From Bryobacterales bacterium (GTDB lineage Bacteria; Acidobacteriota; Terriglobia; Bryobacterales; Bryobacteraceae), in NCBI GenBank assembly GCA_003166865.1, contig PMUP01000041.1:19503-83502 (forward strand): DNA of 64,000 nucleotides, given 5' to 3'. The position numbers and the translations under genes are program-made. The first letter of the stretch is position 1. Every line of letters starts with the position of its first letter. The notes under the pieces were generated by a model, which worked only from the letters and a program-made list of their open reading frames with translations, made no database searches and was not told where the DNA came from. Shown here piece by piece: positions 54,531 to 63,311 of this stretch.

Positions 54531-56693
54531 ATGATACGGGACGGGCAAGGGGGTTGGGGATTGGGGGATGGGGGTTCGCGGCGCGGCTCCGTCTACGTGT
54601 ACTTCTCGCTGCTGGCGGTGGTGGTTCTGTTCTTCCACAAGCCGCTGTTCAGCGCCGAATACACCTTCCCTTGGGATTTTCGCGGCGTGCAGGTTCCGCT
54701 CATCACGGTTCTTCGCGACCAGTTGAGCGCAAACCACTTCGCTCTTTGGAATCCGTACACGTATTGCGGCTATCCGATTTACGCGAACATCCAGGCCTGC
54801 TTCTTTCACCCACTGGTGTTCGCAAGCGCTTTGATCAGCAGCCGATTGTCGTTGTCCGACTGGCCGTCGAGCTTGCCGATCCTGCTGGAATGGGCCGTAG
54901 TTTTGCAAGTGTGGATCGGAGGTGTTGCGGCGTATTACTTGTTCCGCGAATTTGACCTGCGATCGGCCGCGGCGTGGACCGGCGCGGTAATGTTCGAAAC
55001 CGGCAGCTACTTTGCCTCGCGAGCCGAACACATCGATTCGATGATGGCCGCCGCTTGGATGCCGCTGGCTTGGCTGGCGGTCTGGAAGTTGCGGCACAAG
55101 CCGCGGGTGGATTGGCTGGCGGCGCTGGCGTTCGCGCTGGGCATGTCGGTGTGGGGTGGGTTTCCGCAAGCCACAGTCGCGGTGTTTGGATCAACCCTGG
55201 TGTTCGCGGCTCTTTTGGCGGTGCTGCGGCTGGCGCGCGCGAAAGTGATCGCCTGGACGTGTTGTGGTTGCGTACTGGGAGTTTTGCTGGCCGCGGTTCC
55301 ATTTATTCCCACCACCCAGCTCACCGAATTGAGCGTGGCGAAGTATCGCCTGGACTGGCTGGGCACCGGCGGTGGACTCTATTGGCAGAGCTTGGTCTCG
55401 CTAATCGCGCCGAACCACTACAACATATTCGATATCAGCCGTTTCACCGGCCCGGGCGATCCGACATTTCTTTATTTGTACAGCAGCATCGGAGGATTGC
55501 TGCTGGCGATTTTTGCGCTGCTGTTGGCAGTAGTGACTCGGCGCAATCGGATCACCCTACTGTTCGCCCTCCTGCTCGCGTTCGGGATGTTTTGGATGCT
55601 GGGCGATAAAACCATCGTGTGGCGAATCTTCTTTCCGCTCTTGCCGGAGCAGGTGCGCATCGGAATTCATCCCGAGTACACCTATTGCATCTTCAGCCTG
55701 GCCATCGCTGGGCTGGCCGCGATGGGCCTGGATTCCATCCGCATCAGCGATCTGGCTCGCTGGGCAATCGGCGCGATCATCGCCGTGGATCTGTTCCTGG
55801 TTGGATCGGGGCGCCCGATGAACAACTCATCCATCCAGCAGGATCCGGGCGTGACACGGGACACTTTCGACGGCAATGCTCATTGCCTCGACGAGATCCG
55901 ACGTTACGTTAATGAAAGGGTTCCGCCGTGGCGGATCGATACGGTTGACTCGAGCATGGAGTGGACCTACGGCGCGCCGATTCTCCAGGTGCCCAGCGCA
56001 AGCGGAATCAGTCCGCTGGCGCTCGAAAACACCATTCAACTACGCCTGTTTCTGCACGACGGGAACCGCTGGGGTTGGTATTATCCGCTGGAGAAGCTCG
56101 ATTCGCCGGTGCTGGATCTGATGAACGTGCGCTATGTGCTCACGCGCGCCGCGGATATTCCGCGCTTCGCCGCACTCACGAAATTCCGGCACGTCGCGAG
56201 CCTGCCCGGCACCGAGGTTTTCGAAAATACGGCCGTGTTGCCCCGCTTCTACTTCGTGCGCCGTGCCAGACAAGTGGCCTCGCTCGCTGAAGCACATGAG
56301 TTGATCGAGCAGCACAGGATCGACCTGCATGAAACCGCGATCACGGAACAGCCGATCGATCTTCCGTCCGCTGATGATTCAGGCTCTGCCGGTGACGTGA
56401 AGGTTGTCAAATATGAGCCATCCCGGATCGAACTGTCGCTCGAAGCTTCTCGCGCCTCTCTGCTGGTTCTTTCGGAGACCTATTATCCAGGATGGAAAGC
56501 ATGGATCGACGAACAGCCCACCGCCATCCACTCCGTGGATATTGCTTTGCGAGGCGTGGTTGTGCCGGCCGGCGCGCACCAGCTTCGCATGGAGTTCCGC
56601 CCGGCGATCCTGCCGGTCTCGCTGGGCATCTCTCTCGCAACCGCGATTCTATTGGCAATTTTCGCTCTTATGTACAGGGTCAAGGCCAGGTAG
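54531..56693 (+). CDS. YfhO-family multi-span membrane protein
   Basis: The 720-residue protein has about 12 membrane spans and a periplasmic C-terminal domain. Features fit the YfhO/GT-C group: LFSAEYTFPWDFRGVQVPLITVL early, FALWNPYTYCGYPIYANIQACFFHPL, then spans to residue about 420. The soluble end shows LLVLSETYYPGWKAWIDEQPTAIH and RGVVVPAGAHQLRMEFRPAIL. These proteins are thought to use lipid-linked sugars for glycosylation. The first 20 residues (IRDGQGGWGLGDGGSRRGS) come from a G-rich tract; the real start may be later, for example GTG at 54597. It diverges from the PIG-L operon. Confidence 0.85.
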   Translation: MIRDGQGGWGLGDGGSRRGSVYVYFSLLAVVVLFFHKPLFSAEYTFPWDFRGVQVPLITVLRDQLSANHFALWNPYTYCGYPIYANIQACFFHPLVFASALISSRLSLSDWPSSLPILLEWAVVLQVWIGGVAAYYLFREFDLRSAAAWTGAVMFETGSYFASRAEHIDSMMAAAWMPLAWLAVWKLRHKPRVDWLAALAFALGMSVWGGFPQATVAVFGSTLVFAALLAVLRLARAKVIAWTCCGCVLGVLLAAVPFIPTTQLTELSVAKYRLDWLGTGGGLYWQSLVSLIAPNHYNIFDISRFTGPGDPTFLYLYSSIGGLLLAIFALLLAVVTRRNRITLLFALLLAFGMFWMLGDKTIVWRIFFPLLPEQVRIGIHPEYTYCIFSLAIAGLAAMGLDSIRISDLARWAIGAIIAVDLFLVGSGRPMNNSSIQQDPGVTRDTFDGNAHCLDEIRRYVNERVPPWRIDTVDSSMEWTYGAPILQVPSASGISPLALENTIQLRLFLHDGNRWGWYYPLEKLDSPVLDLMNVRYVLTRAADIPRFAALTKFRHVASLPGTEVFENTAVLPRFYFVRRARQVASLAEAHELIEQHRIDLHETAITEQPIDLPSADDSGSAGDVKVVKYEPSRIELSLEASRASLLVLSETYYPGWKAWIDEQPTAIHSVDIALRGVVVPAGAHQLRMEFRPAILPVSLGISLATAILLAIFALMYRVKAR
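54543..54574 (+). repeat. G-quadruplex-forming G-tract at a divergent start
   Basis: Five runs of three to five G separated by loops of two or three bases (54543-54545, 54549-54553, 54556-54559, 54563-54567, 54570-54574) meet the pattern for a stable G-quadruplex on the + strand. It lies between the divergent PIG-L and YfhO genes, within or just before the first codons of the latter. Confidence 0.75.
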
Positions 56694-56759
56694 CCCACAG
56701 AGCCGAGCAGGGCTCCGTTTTGCGCGCGTTCCTCACAAAGATCGATACAATTGAAGTAA

Positions 56760-58181
56760 ATGTCAAATTCCCCGTCCACCACCCACATTCGCGTCCTCAT
56801 CGCCGACGATGAAGATAACCAGCGGGCTGGGCTCGCCAAGATGATCCAGTCTTGGGGATTTGTTGTGGAGACCGCGTTTGACGGCCAAGACGCATTGGAG
56901 AAGTTCACCCAGACGCCTCCACACGTTCTGATAACGGATCTGATGATGCCTCGCATGGATGGATTCGATCTATTAAAGCGCTTGGGATCGCTGAACATAC
57001 TACCGACCACCATTGTGCTGACTGCGTTCGGCAATATTGAGACCGCCGTGCAAACGATGCACGACCTGGGCGCGTTTTGGTTCTTGGAAAAGCCCATCCA
57101 GCCGAGCGCCTTGAAGGTTTTGCTGGAACGCGCTGCGACACAAAGCCGCATGGCGGAGGAAGCGGAACGCCTGCAGCGACAACTGCTCTATCAGGGCGTG
57201 CTGGTGGATTTGGTGGGAACGTGTGCCCCGATGCAGCAAGTGTTTTCTCTGATCCGCCAAGTGGCGCCGTCCAGGGCCGCGGTGCTGGTGACGGGCGAAA
57301 GCGGCACGGGCAAGGAATTGGTTGCGCGCGCGATCCATCATCTTAGTCCGCGGCGCGACGGTCCGTTTGTGGCGATCAATTGCGCCGCGATGCCCGAGAC
57401 GCTGATGGAGAGTGAGCTGTTCGGCCATGAAAAGGGAGCCTTCACCGGCGCGGTCGAGCGGCGGGCGGGCTGTTTCGAGCTGGCGCAGCACGGCACGTTA
57501 TTGCTGGACGAAATCGCCGAGATGCCCGTTGGCACGCAAGCCAAGCTGCTGCGAGTGCTGGAGGATTCCTGCGTCCGGCGGCTGGGCGGAAAAGCCGAGA
57601 TGGCCGTCGATGTGCGGGTGATCGCAGCCACCAACAAAGTGCTGGAGGAGGCCTTGCGCAAAGGCGAGCTGCGGGAAGACCTGTACTACCGCTTGAACGT
57701 TTTTCAGATCCCGCTGCCGCCGCTGCGCCAGCGCGAGGGTGACCTGCCGGTGCTCATCGAAGCGCTGCTCCAAATGCTCAATCGCAAGCACGAGACGCGG
57801 GTGGTGGACGTCAATGCCGAAGTACGAGAGCAGCTCAAGCGCTATTCCTGGCCCGGAAACGTGCGGGAACTACGCAACGTACTGGAGCGCGCTGTCATTT
57901 TGGCCGGCGAAGGGACTGTTACCAAACACCATCTTCCGCGAGACTTTGGCGTGCCCGCGGGGGCGCGTCCGGTGCTGCAAGAAGTGGAACCGGACGTGGT
58001 GCGATTGCCGGTGGGCACCACGGTGGGAGAGGCTGAAAAGGCTCTCATCCAGGTGACGCTTCAGCACACCCGCAACAACAAGACCCGAGCGGCTGAAATT
58101 CTCGGCATCAGTTTGAAAACTCTTTTCAACAAGCTCAAGGAGTACGGCTCCGCCGAGGCGGAGGCTGGAACGGGTACCTAG
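56760..58181 (+). CDS. NtrC-family sigma-54-dependent response regulator
   Basis: The 473-residue protein has a receiver domain (residues about 10-125; phospho-acceptor Asp in VLITDLMMPRMDG, Lys in FLEKPIQPS). The AAA+ domain follows (about 150-385; Walker A GESGTGKE, GAFTGA sigma-54 contact loop, Walker B LLLDEIAEMP), then a Fis-type HTH (TRAAEILGISLKTLFNKLKEYG). It activates sigma-54 promoters. The start TTG/ATG region at 56760 follows a weak site. Its stop is directly followed by the ATG of the kinase gene, which is its likely partner. Confidence 0.96.
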   Translation: MSNSPSTTHIRVLIADDEDNQRAGLAKMIQSWGFVVETAFDGQDALEKFTQTPPHVLITDLMMPRMDGFDLLKRLGSLNILPTTIVLTAFGNIETAVQTMHDLGAFWFLEKPIQPSALKVLLERAATQSRMAEEAERLQRQLLYQGVLVDLVGTCAPMQQVFSLIRQVAPSRAAVLVTGESGTGKELVARAIHHLSPRRDGPFVAINCAAMPETLMESELFGHEKGAFTGAVERRAGCFELAQHGTLLLDEIAEMPVGTQAKLLRVLEDSCVRRLGGKAEMAVDVRVIAATNKVLEEALRKGELREDLYYRLNVFQIPLPPLRQREGDLPVLIEALLQMLNRKHETRVVDVNAEVREQLKRYSWPGNVRELRNVLERAVILAGEGTVTKHHLPRDFGVPAGARPVLQEVEPDVVRLPVGTTVGEAEKALIQVTLQHTRNNKTRAAEILGISLKTLFNKLKEYGSAEAEAGTGT

Positions 58182-60062
58182 ATGTCCTTGAAATCCCGGC
58201 TTCGGCGTCCCATCGTAGCGCTTGTCGCGCTGGTAGTTGTTGTGATGTCGTTGCTGTACCTGTCGGATTTCACGCGGGTGTCCTTTGAAGGCGCGGCGGA
58301 TCGGGCCGATCTGGTGGCAGAGCAGTTCAAGCTGTACCTGGAGAATCATCTCAACCTGGAGATAGGCAGGCGCGGCCTCCAGCCCGCTTCGGAGACCGAC
58401 TGGGAGAACGCCTGGACGGCGATCATCCGCAACGGCCCGGATATCGCCGAAATGCTCAACCGTACGCTAGCGAAAGCGGATTTGGCGCTGGCCATTCTGG
58501 TGACCGATAAGCACGGCAATGTCTTGGCGGCATCGCCGGCGGCCACCCAGAGCAGCGTCCTGGCCGGCGCGGACGATATCCACGATATCCAACGCCGCTG
58601 GTGGGCTGTGAATCTGTGGGACCTGATGACCCGCCGCGAGAACTACCTGGTGACGCGGCCTATCGGGTTCAAGGGCAGTAAGCAAGTGCTGTTCAACGTC
58701 ACGATTGTGATCCGATCGGTTCTTTTGAAGCATGAAGTAGAGCCGGCCTTGAAGAGCCTAATGCTGGCCTTCGCGCTGGCGCTGTGCGTCGCGATCTTCT
58801 TGGGCGCCGTGCTGCCGAATTTGATCATCGATCCTTTGCAGCGTGTAAGCCAGAGCATCGATCTGATTCGTACGGGCCAGTTTGGCGCTGCCACCACTCC
58901 AGACCGGCGGGAAGCTCGCGAGTTCGCCGACGTCCACTCGAAACTTAGCCTTTTAGACGAGCAATACCGCGGCGCCAAGCAGGACGCCAGCGAGCTGCGC
59001 ACCAACATCGAGCAATTGCTCGAACGCCTGGAAGAAAGCGTGCTGCTTTTCGACAATACGGGCCGGCTTCTCATGGCCGGTGAGCCGGCCGAACGCATGC
59101 TCGGCAAAACGCGCGGTGCAATGGCCGGACGCGCGCTGGACCAGCTGTTTCCGCCGTCCTCCGCATTGGGCGAGATCATCGGAAACGCGGTTCGCAACCA
59201 AGAGTCCGTGGGAGAACGGATGGTCACCGTACCGCGCGCCGATGGAGTACCACAACATCTCACGGTGGGCGTGCAGATTCTGCGAAAAGGCTCCAGTGAA
59301 ACCATGGGGGCGCTGGTTACGCTGCGCGACGTGGAAAGCCGACGGCAGCTGGAGCGCCAGCTTGATTTTTCCACTCGGCTGGCCGCCATCAGCCGGCTCA
59401 CGGGAGGCGTGGCGCACGAGATCAAGAACCCACTCAACGCGATGGCCTTGCATCTGGAAGTGCTGAAGAACAAACTGGCCGGGCAGCAGCCGGAGATCGA
59501 TGTTATTGGCCGGGAAATCAAGCGTTTGGATACCGTGGTGAAGACGTTCTTGAACTTCAACCGGCCGCTGGACCTGAAGTACACACCCCTCGACTTCAAT
59601 GAACTGGTGCAACAGATCCTGGCGCTGGTCTCCGTCGAGGCCAGCGCGAAGCACGTCCAACTCGAAACCGCTCTTGAAGACAAGCTTTGGATCAACGGAG
59701 ACCCGGATCTGCTAAAACAGGCGATTCTCAACGTAATCAACAACGGCCTGGAAGCAATGCAGGCCGGCGGAACGCTAATCACCCGTACAACAAGGGATGG
59801 CGATGAGTGTTTACTGACGGTCCGCGACGCTGGTCCAGGAATCCCTTTGGAGATTCAGAACCGCGTGTTTCAACTGTACTTCACTACGAAAGAGAACGGC
59901 TCCGGAATCGGGCTCGCTACGACTTTTCGAGTGGTTCAACTGCACAATGGTACAATCGATTTTACCAGCGAGCCGGGTAAGGGCACGATGTTCCGGCTGC
60001 GCTTTCCAAGGATGATCGATCACGAACGTGAAGTGCTCGCTTCAGCCACGGCTACTTCCTAA
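58182..60062 (+). CDS. Sensor histidine kinase with PAS domain
   Basis: The 626-residue kinase begins with a membrane span (IVALVALVVVVMSLLYLSDF), has a periplasmic part up to residue about 185, a second span (LMLAFALALCVAIFLGAVLPNLI) and a HAMP-like linker. A PAS domain follows (ESVLLFDNTGRLLMAGEPAERMLGKTRG), then HisKA with the phospho-His in LTGGVAHEIKNPLNAMALHLEVL. The ATPase domain has an N box (NVINNGLEAMQAGG) and G boxes (RDAGPGIPLEIQNRVFQLYFTTKENGSGIGLA). It is translated right after the NtrC-type regulator and should phosphorylate it. The signal is unknown. Confidence 0.95.
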   Translation: MSLKSRLRRPIVALVALVVVVMSLLYLSDFTRVSFEGAADRADLVAEQFKLYLENHLNLEIGRRGLQPASETDWENAWTAIIRNGPDIAEMLNRTLAKADLALAILVTDKHGNVLAASPAATQSSVLAGADDIHDIQRRWWAVNLWDLMTRRENYLVTRPIGFKGSKQVLFNVTIVIRSVLLKHEVEPALKSLMLAFALALCVAIFLGAVLPNLIIDPLQRVSQSIDLIRTGQFGAATTPDRREAREFADVHSKLSLLDEQYRGAKQDASELRTNIEQLLERLEESVLLFDNTGRLLMAGEPAERMLGKTRGAMAGRALDQLFPPSSALGEIIGNAVRNQESVGERMVTVPRADGVPQHLTVGVQILRKGSSETMGALVTLRDVESRRQLERQLDFSTRLAAISRLTGGVAHEIKNPLNAMALHLEVLKNKLAGQQPEIDVIGREIKRLDTVVKTFLNFNRPLDLKYTPLDFNELVQQILALVSVEASAKHVQLETALEDKLWINGDPDLLKQAILNVINNGLEAMQAGGTLITRTTRDGDECLLTVRDAGPGIPLEIQNRVFQLYFTTKENGSGIGLATTFRVVQLHNGTIDFTSEPGKGTMFRLRFPRMIDHEREVLASATATS

Positions 60063-60093
60063 CCGAACTGCTGGTTGATTGCTATTGCGACCG

Positions 60094-60687
60094 ATGTCAC
60101 GCTTTTTGCGCTTGCAAGGGACCGTCGCGCTATTGCTGGTGCTGGAGCTATCGTGCCGCAAGCGGCAAGTCGCGGTTCCGGCGCCGCCGCAGCCGGCCGC
60201 CTCGAGTACACCGCAAGCAGCGGGACCAACCACGCCGCCTTCACAAGATTCAACGCAGCAGCCGGGCGCCGCGACAACCAACAATGCTCAGCAGAGCCCC
60301 TATCAGGTGAACAAACCAGCACCGCCTTCCGCGGCTCCTGGCAAGTCGTCTCGTTCCGTAGCCACGCCTGGCACATCACCCAACCCACCGGCATCTCAGC
60401 CTTCCGCGCCCGCCCCAGTACCGCCACCTCAGCTAGGAGATATCGTGACGCCAGATCAGCAGCGGCAGTACAACGCTGCGATTGACCAGAGCCTTGCGCG
60501 CGCTCAGGCAAGCCTAGCCGCCATCGCGAACCGGCAGCTGAGTAAGGATCAACAGGGGCTGGTCGAGCAGATCCGGAATATCATGCAGCAGGCGCAGGCC
60601 TCCCGCAGTTCCGACCTTCCGGGGGCCAAGAGCCTGGCGGGGAGAGCGGAAGTGCTGGCAAAGGATCTGGCCGGAAGCTTCCGCTAA
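60094..60687 (+). CDS. Proline-rich lipoprotein of unknown function
   Basis: The product has about 197 residues. The start ATG at 60094 opens a signal (SRFLRLQGTVALLLVLELSCRKRQ) with a possible lipobox ending ELSC. Residues about 25-115 are rich in Pro, Ala, Ser and Gln, so disordered. The C-terminal 75 residues are helical (QYNAAIDQSLARAQASLAAIANRQLSKDQQGLVEQIRNIMQQAQASR), probably a coiled coil. It follows the kinase gene by 31 bases and probably lies in its operon. An envelope role is likely; the family is not recognised. Confidence 0.72.
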   Translation: MSRFLRLQGTVALLLVLELSCRKRQVAVPAPPQPAASSTPQAAGPTTPPSQDSTQQPGAATTNNAQQSPYQVNKPAPPSAAPGKSSRSVATPGTSPNPPASQPSAPAPVPPPQLGDIVTPDQQRQYNAAIDQSLARAQASLAAIANRQLSKDQQGLVEQIRNIMQQAQASRSSDLPGAKSLAGRAEVLAKDLAGSFR

Positions 60688-60714
60688 GAGCACCACTCAA
60701 TAACAAACAAAAAC

Positions 60715-60750
60715 GCGGATGAACAGCCACAAATGTGTCCGTTCACCCGC
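60715..60750 (-). terminator. Rho-independent terminator for the OmpA-like gene
   Basis: A 36-base inverted repeat has 17-base arms (14 pairs match) around a two-base loop. Read on the reverse strand it is followed by GTTTTTGTTTGTT, a U-tract, so it ends transcription of the OmpA-like lipoprotein gene. It lies between the two convergent genes and could also weakly stop the forward one. Confidence 0.8.
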
Positions 60751-60787
60751 GCTTCCGTTCGCAGGTGTGATCCGCTAGCGAGGCTCT

Positions 60788-61588
60788 TTACTGAGCTGGG
60801 CTATCCGCGGACGTATTGGAGGCTTGTGCCTGGCCGCCGCCGCCGGCGATGTCCAGTCGGTAGATCTTCACATCCACTCGCCGGTTCTCCTTACGGTCCT
60901 CGCGGGTCTTGTTGTTCGCGTCCGGGAAGTCGCTGCCGACACCCAGTTCGCGAATGGATCGCAGGGGAATATTGTGCTCAACCGCCAGGTAGTGGACCAC
61001 CGCATCGGCACGCTTGCGGGCCAGCTCGCGGTTATTCGCCACATTGCCAGTTCGGTCAGCAAAACCTTCCACTTCGACCAGGTAGCCCTTCATGCCTTCG
61101 AGCTTCTGAGCGGTGTCATCCAGCTTGGCCTGCTCGTCCTTTGCAATAACGCTCTTGCCAAAACCGAAATAGACCGGCGAAGTGCTGATCAGCTTGTAGT
61201 TGTCCAGGTTCTGGATGGTTGTATCCAGCTTAGTCCCGGTCTGTTGCGCGAGAGTGTTCGCAGCCAGAGCTTGCTGTGCGGCTGCTGCGGCGGCACTGTT
61301 GGCCTGCGCGGCTGCCGCGGCGGCTTCGGCGGCCTTCTTGCCGGCATCGGCGGCCTTTTCGTCGGCCGTCGCTACTTGGCGGTCCAGATCACCGATGGCC
61401 TGGTCAGTCTGCTTGTTGTGACCTTCGGTCTGTGTTTGCAGAGTGCCCAGCTGTGCCTGAGTCTGATTGGCTTGGTTCTGGACGGGCGCGATAGCCTCAC
61501 GGACGTGTTTTTTAGTAGCGCAGCCTACACTACCGATCGTCAGTACCCCCAAAACCCCTAAAACCACAGGTATGTTACGAAGTGACAT
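60788..61588 (-). CDS. OmpA-family peptidoglycan-binding lipoprotein
   Basis: The 266-residue protein begins with a lipoprotein signal (RNIPVVLGVLGVLTIGSVGC, lipobox SVGC). It continues with a long Ala/Gln-rich coiled coil (residues about 30-125; TQAQLGTLQTQTEGHNKQTD, AAAAAAQANSAAAAAAQQ) and ends in an OmpA/Pal domain. VYFGFGKSVIAKDEQAKLDDTAQ and NNRELARKRADAVVHYLAVEHNIP, with the conserved Asp and Arg, bind peptidoglycan. It would tether the outer membrane. AAGGAG lies 7 bases before the ATG, and a duplicated promoter lies upstream. Confidence 0.92.
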   Translation of the reverse strand: MSLRNIPVVLGVLGVLTIGSVGCATKKHVREAIAPVQNQANQTQAQLGTLQTQTEGHNKQTDQAIGDLDRQVATADEKAADAGKKAAEAAAAAAQANSAAAAAAQQALAANTLAQQTGTKLDTTIQNLDNYKLISTSPVYFGFGKSVIAKDEQAKLDDTAQKLEGMKGYLVEVEGFADRTGNVANNRELARKRADAVVHYLAVEHNIPLRSIRELGVGSDFPDANNKTREDRKENRRVDVKIYRLDIAGGGGQAQASNTSADSPAQ

Positions 61589-61605
61589 TAGCGATCTCCT
61601 TCTTG

Positions 61606-61656
61606 GTCTAAGATAGCACGTCTCGTCTAAGATAGCACGTCTCCAGCCAAATGCAA
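61606..61656 (-). promoter_or_regulatory. Tandemly duplicated promoter element before the OmpA-like gene
   Basis: The 19-base unit GAGACGTGCTATCTTAGAC (reverse strand) occurs twice in perfect tandem at 61606-61624 and 61625-61643. Each copy contains TGCTATCTT, an extended -10 element. The distal copy has TTGCAT at 61651-61656 as a -35 with a 16-base spacer; the proximal copy has a weaker -35 match. Both direct transcription toward the OmpA-like gene. Confidence 0.6.
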
Positions 61657-61869
61657 ACTAATAGTACTTTTATACTAGATCTTTCGTCCCGGCATGGTAC
61701 TTCAATCGACTACGGGCTGGAACTACGAGCGCCTTCGTTCTGGGAACCGACATTTGCACAGTCTTCCAGGTAAAACTTGCCAAGACCATCCCGTTTTGAC
61801 GTGATTGACATCCGAATGTGGCACCGCTTTCGTGGAAGTACCGCGCCCCGTGCGCTAAATTGGTTCAAC

Positions 61870-63258
61870 GTGCAAACTTACGATCTCATCGTCATCGGTT
61901 CCGGTCCGGCGGGGCAGCGCGCGGCCATCCAAGGCTCCAAAATGGGCAAGCGTGTGGCGCTCATCGAGCGGCGCGAAGTGGTTGGCGGAGTTTGCGTCAA
62001 CACCGGCACCATCCCCAGCAAGACCTTTCGCGAGGCCGTCCTGCACTTGTCCGGCTACCACTATCAGAACATCTATGGCGTGAATTATCGCGTCAAGGAA
62101 AAGATCAGCATGTCGGATCTGGCGTTTCGGGTCCAGCACGTGGTGAAGACCGAAGTAGACGTGATCCAGGCGCAATTGTCGCGCAACAACGTTGAGCTCA
62201 TTACCGGGATCGCGACCTTCATCGATCCACATACGATGCGCGTGGCCAGTTCCTCCGGCGTTCAGACATACGGCGCGGATTTCTTTGTCATCGCGACCGG
62301 CACCAAGCCCGCGGACTCCGCCAAAGTGCCGATCAATGGCCGCAACATCATCGACAGCGACCAGGTGCTGGAGATGCCGGAAATTCCGAAGAGCATGATC
62401 GTGGTGGGCGGCGGAGTGATCGGCGTCGAGTATACCTGTATGTTCGCGGCCTTGGGCGTGCGCGTCATTCTGGTGGAAAAGCGGCCGCGCTTGCTCGAAT
62501 TTGCGGATTCTGAGATGGTGGAGGCCCTGTCTTACAATTTGCGCGATCACCGCGTCACCATGCGTTTGAACGAAGAAGTGGAGAGCGTGGAAGAGACGCC
62601 GGATGGTAAAGTCACCGCCAATCTGGAGAGCAAGAAGAAGCTCTCCGGCGACGCTCTGCTTTTTGCTGTGGGCCGGCAGGGCAACGTGGTGGAACTGAAC
62701 CTGGAGGCGGCTGGCGTTCAAGCCGACGCGCGCGGCCGTATTAAGGTGAACGCTGAATACCGCACCGAGCAACCGCACATTTTCGCTGTCGGAGACGTAA
62801 TAGGCTTCCCGAGTCTGGCATCGGTTTCCATGGAGCAGGGCCGGATCGCGGCCGCCGGAGCGTTCGGCAAGGTGGTGGTCTCGAATCCGGCGAGTTATCC
62901 CTACGGCATTTATACGATTCCCGAAATCTCCTTCACCGGAAAGACGGAAGAGCAGCTCACCGACGAGGACGTCCCCTATGAAGTGGGCGTGGCGTATTAT
63001 CGCGAAATCGCGCGAGGCCAGATCCGCGGCGACACCACCGGCCGCTTGAAGTTGATATTCCATCGCGAGACCAAGCAGGTGCTGGGAGTGCACGTGATCG
63101 GTGAGGGAGCTTCCGAGTTGCTGCACATCGGCCAGGCAGTCATGATTCTGGGCGGCACGGTGGAGTATTTCATTGATACCGTTTTCAATTACCCGACATT
63201 GGCCGAGTGCTACAAAGCGGCCGCATTCAACGGGCTCAACAAACTGGCGCAGCAGTAG
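61870..63258 (+). CDS. sthA: Soluble pyridine nucleotide transhydrogenase SthA
   Basis: The 462-residue flavoprotein moves hydride between NAD(H) and NADP(H). FAD binding is YDLIVIGSGPAGQRAAIQGSKMG, then GGVCVNTGTIPSKTFREAV. Here one cysteine of the disulfide reductase pair is kept and the second is missing, as in all SthA proteins. NAD binding is SMIVVGGGVIGVEYTCMFAALGVRVILVE. The end is IGQAVMILGGTVEYFIDTVFNYPTLAECYK. I chose GTG at 61870 since it gives the normal length; in-frame codons upstream look non-coding and no good ribosome site is seen. Confidence 0.95.
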   Translation: MQTYDLIVIGSGPAGQRAAIQGSKMGKRVALIERREVVGGVCVNTGTIPSKTFREAVLHLSGYHYQNIYGVNYRVKEKISMSDLAFRVQHVVKTEVDVIQAQLSRNNVELITGIATFIDPHTMRVASSSGVQTYGADFFVIATGTKPADSAKVPINGRNIIDSDQVLEMPEIPKSMIVVGGGVIGVEYTCMFAALGVRVILVEKRPRLLEFADSEMVEALSYNLRDHRVTMRLNEEVESVEETPDGKVTANLESKKKLSGDALLFAVGRQGNVVELNLEAAGVQADARGRIKVNAEYRTEQPHIFAVGDVIGFPSLASVSMEQGRIAAAGAFGKVVVSNPASYPYGIYTIPEISFTGKTEEQLTDEDVPYEVGVAYYREIARGQIRGDTTGRLKLIFHRETKQVLGVHVIGEGASELLHIGQAVMILGGTVEYFIDTVFNYPTLAECYKAAAFNGLNKLAQQ

Positions 63259-63311
63259 GCGCGTGTGCGTAAGAGAATGGAGGTATCGCAGGCACGTATC
63301 TGCGACGCAAC

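Noticed and set aside
54516-55169. N-terminal extension of the PIG-L reading frame past its signal peptide
   Set aside because: Runs antisense through the YfhO gene and has no coding character; the signal peptide marks the true start near 54515.
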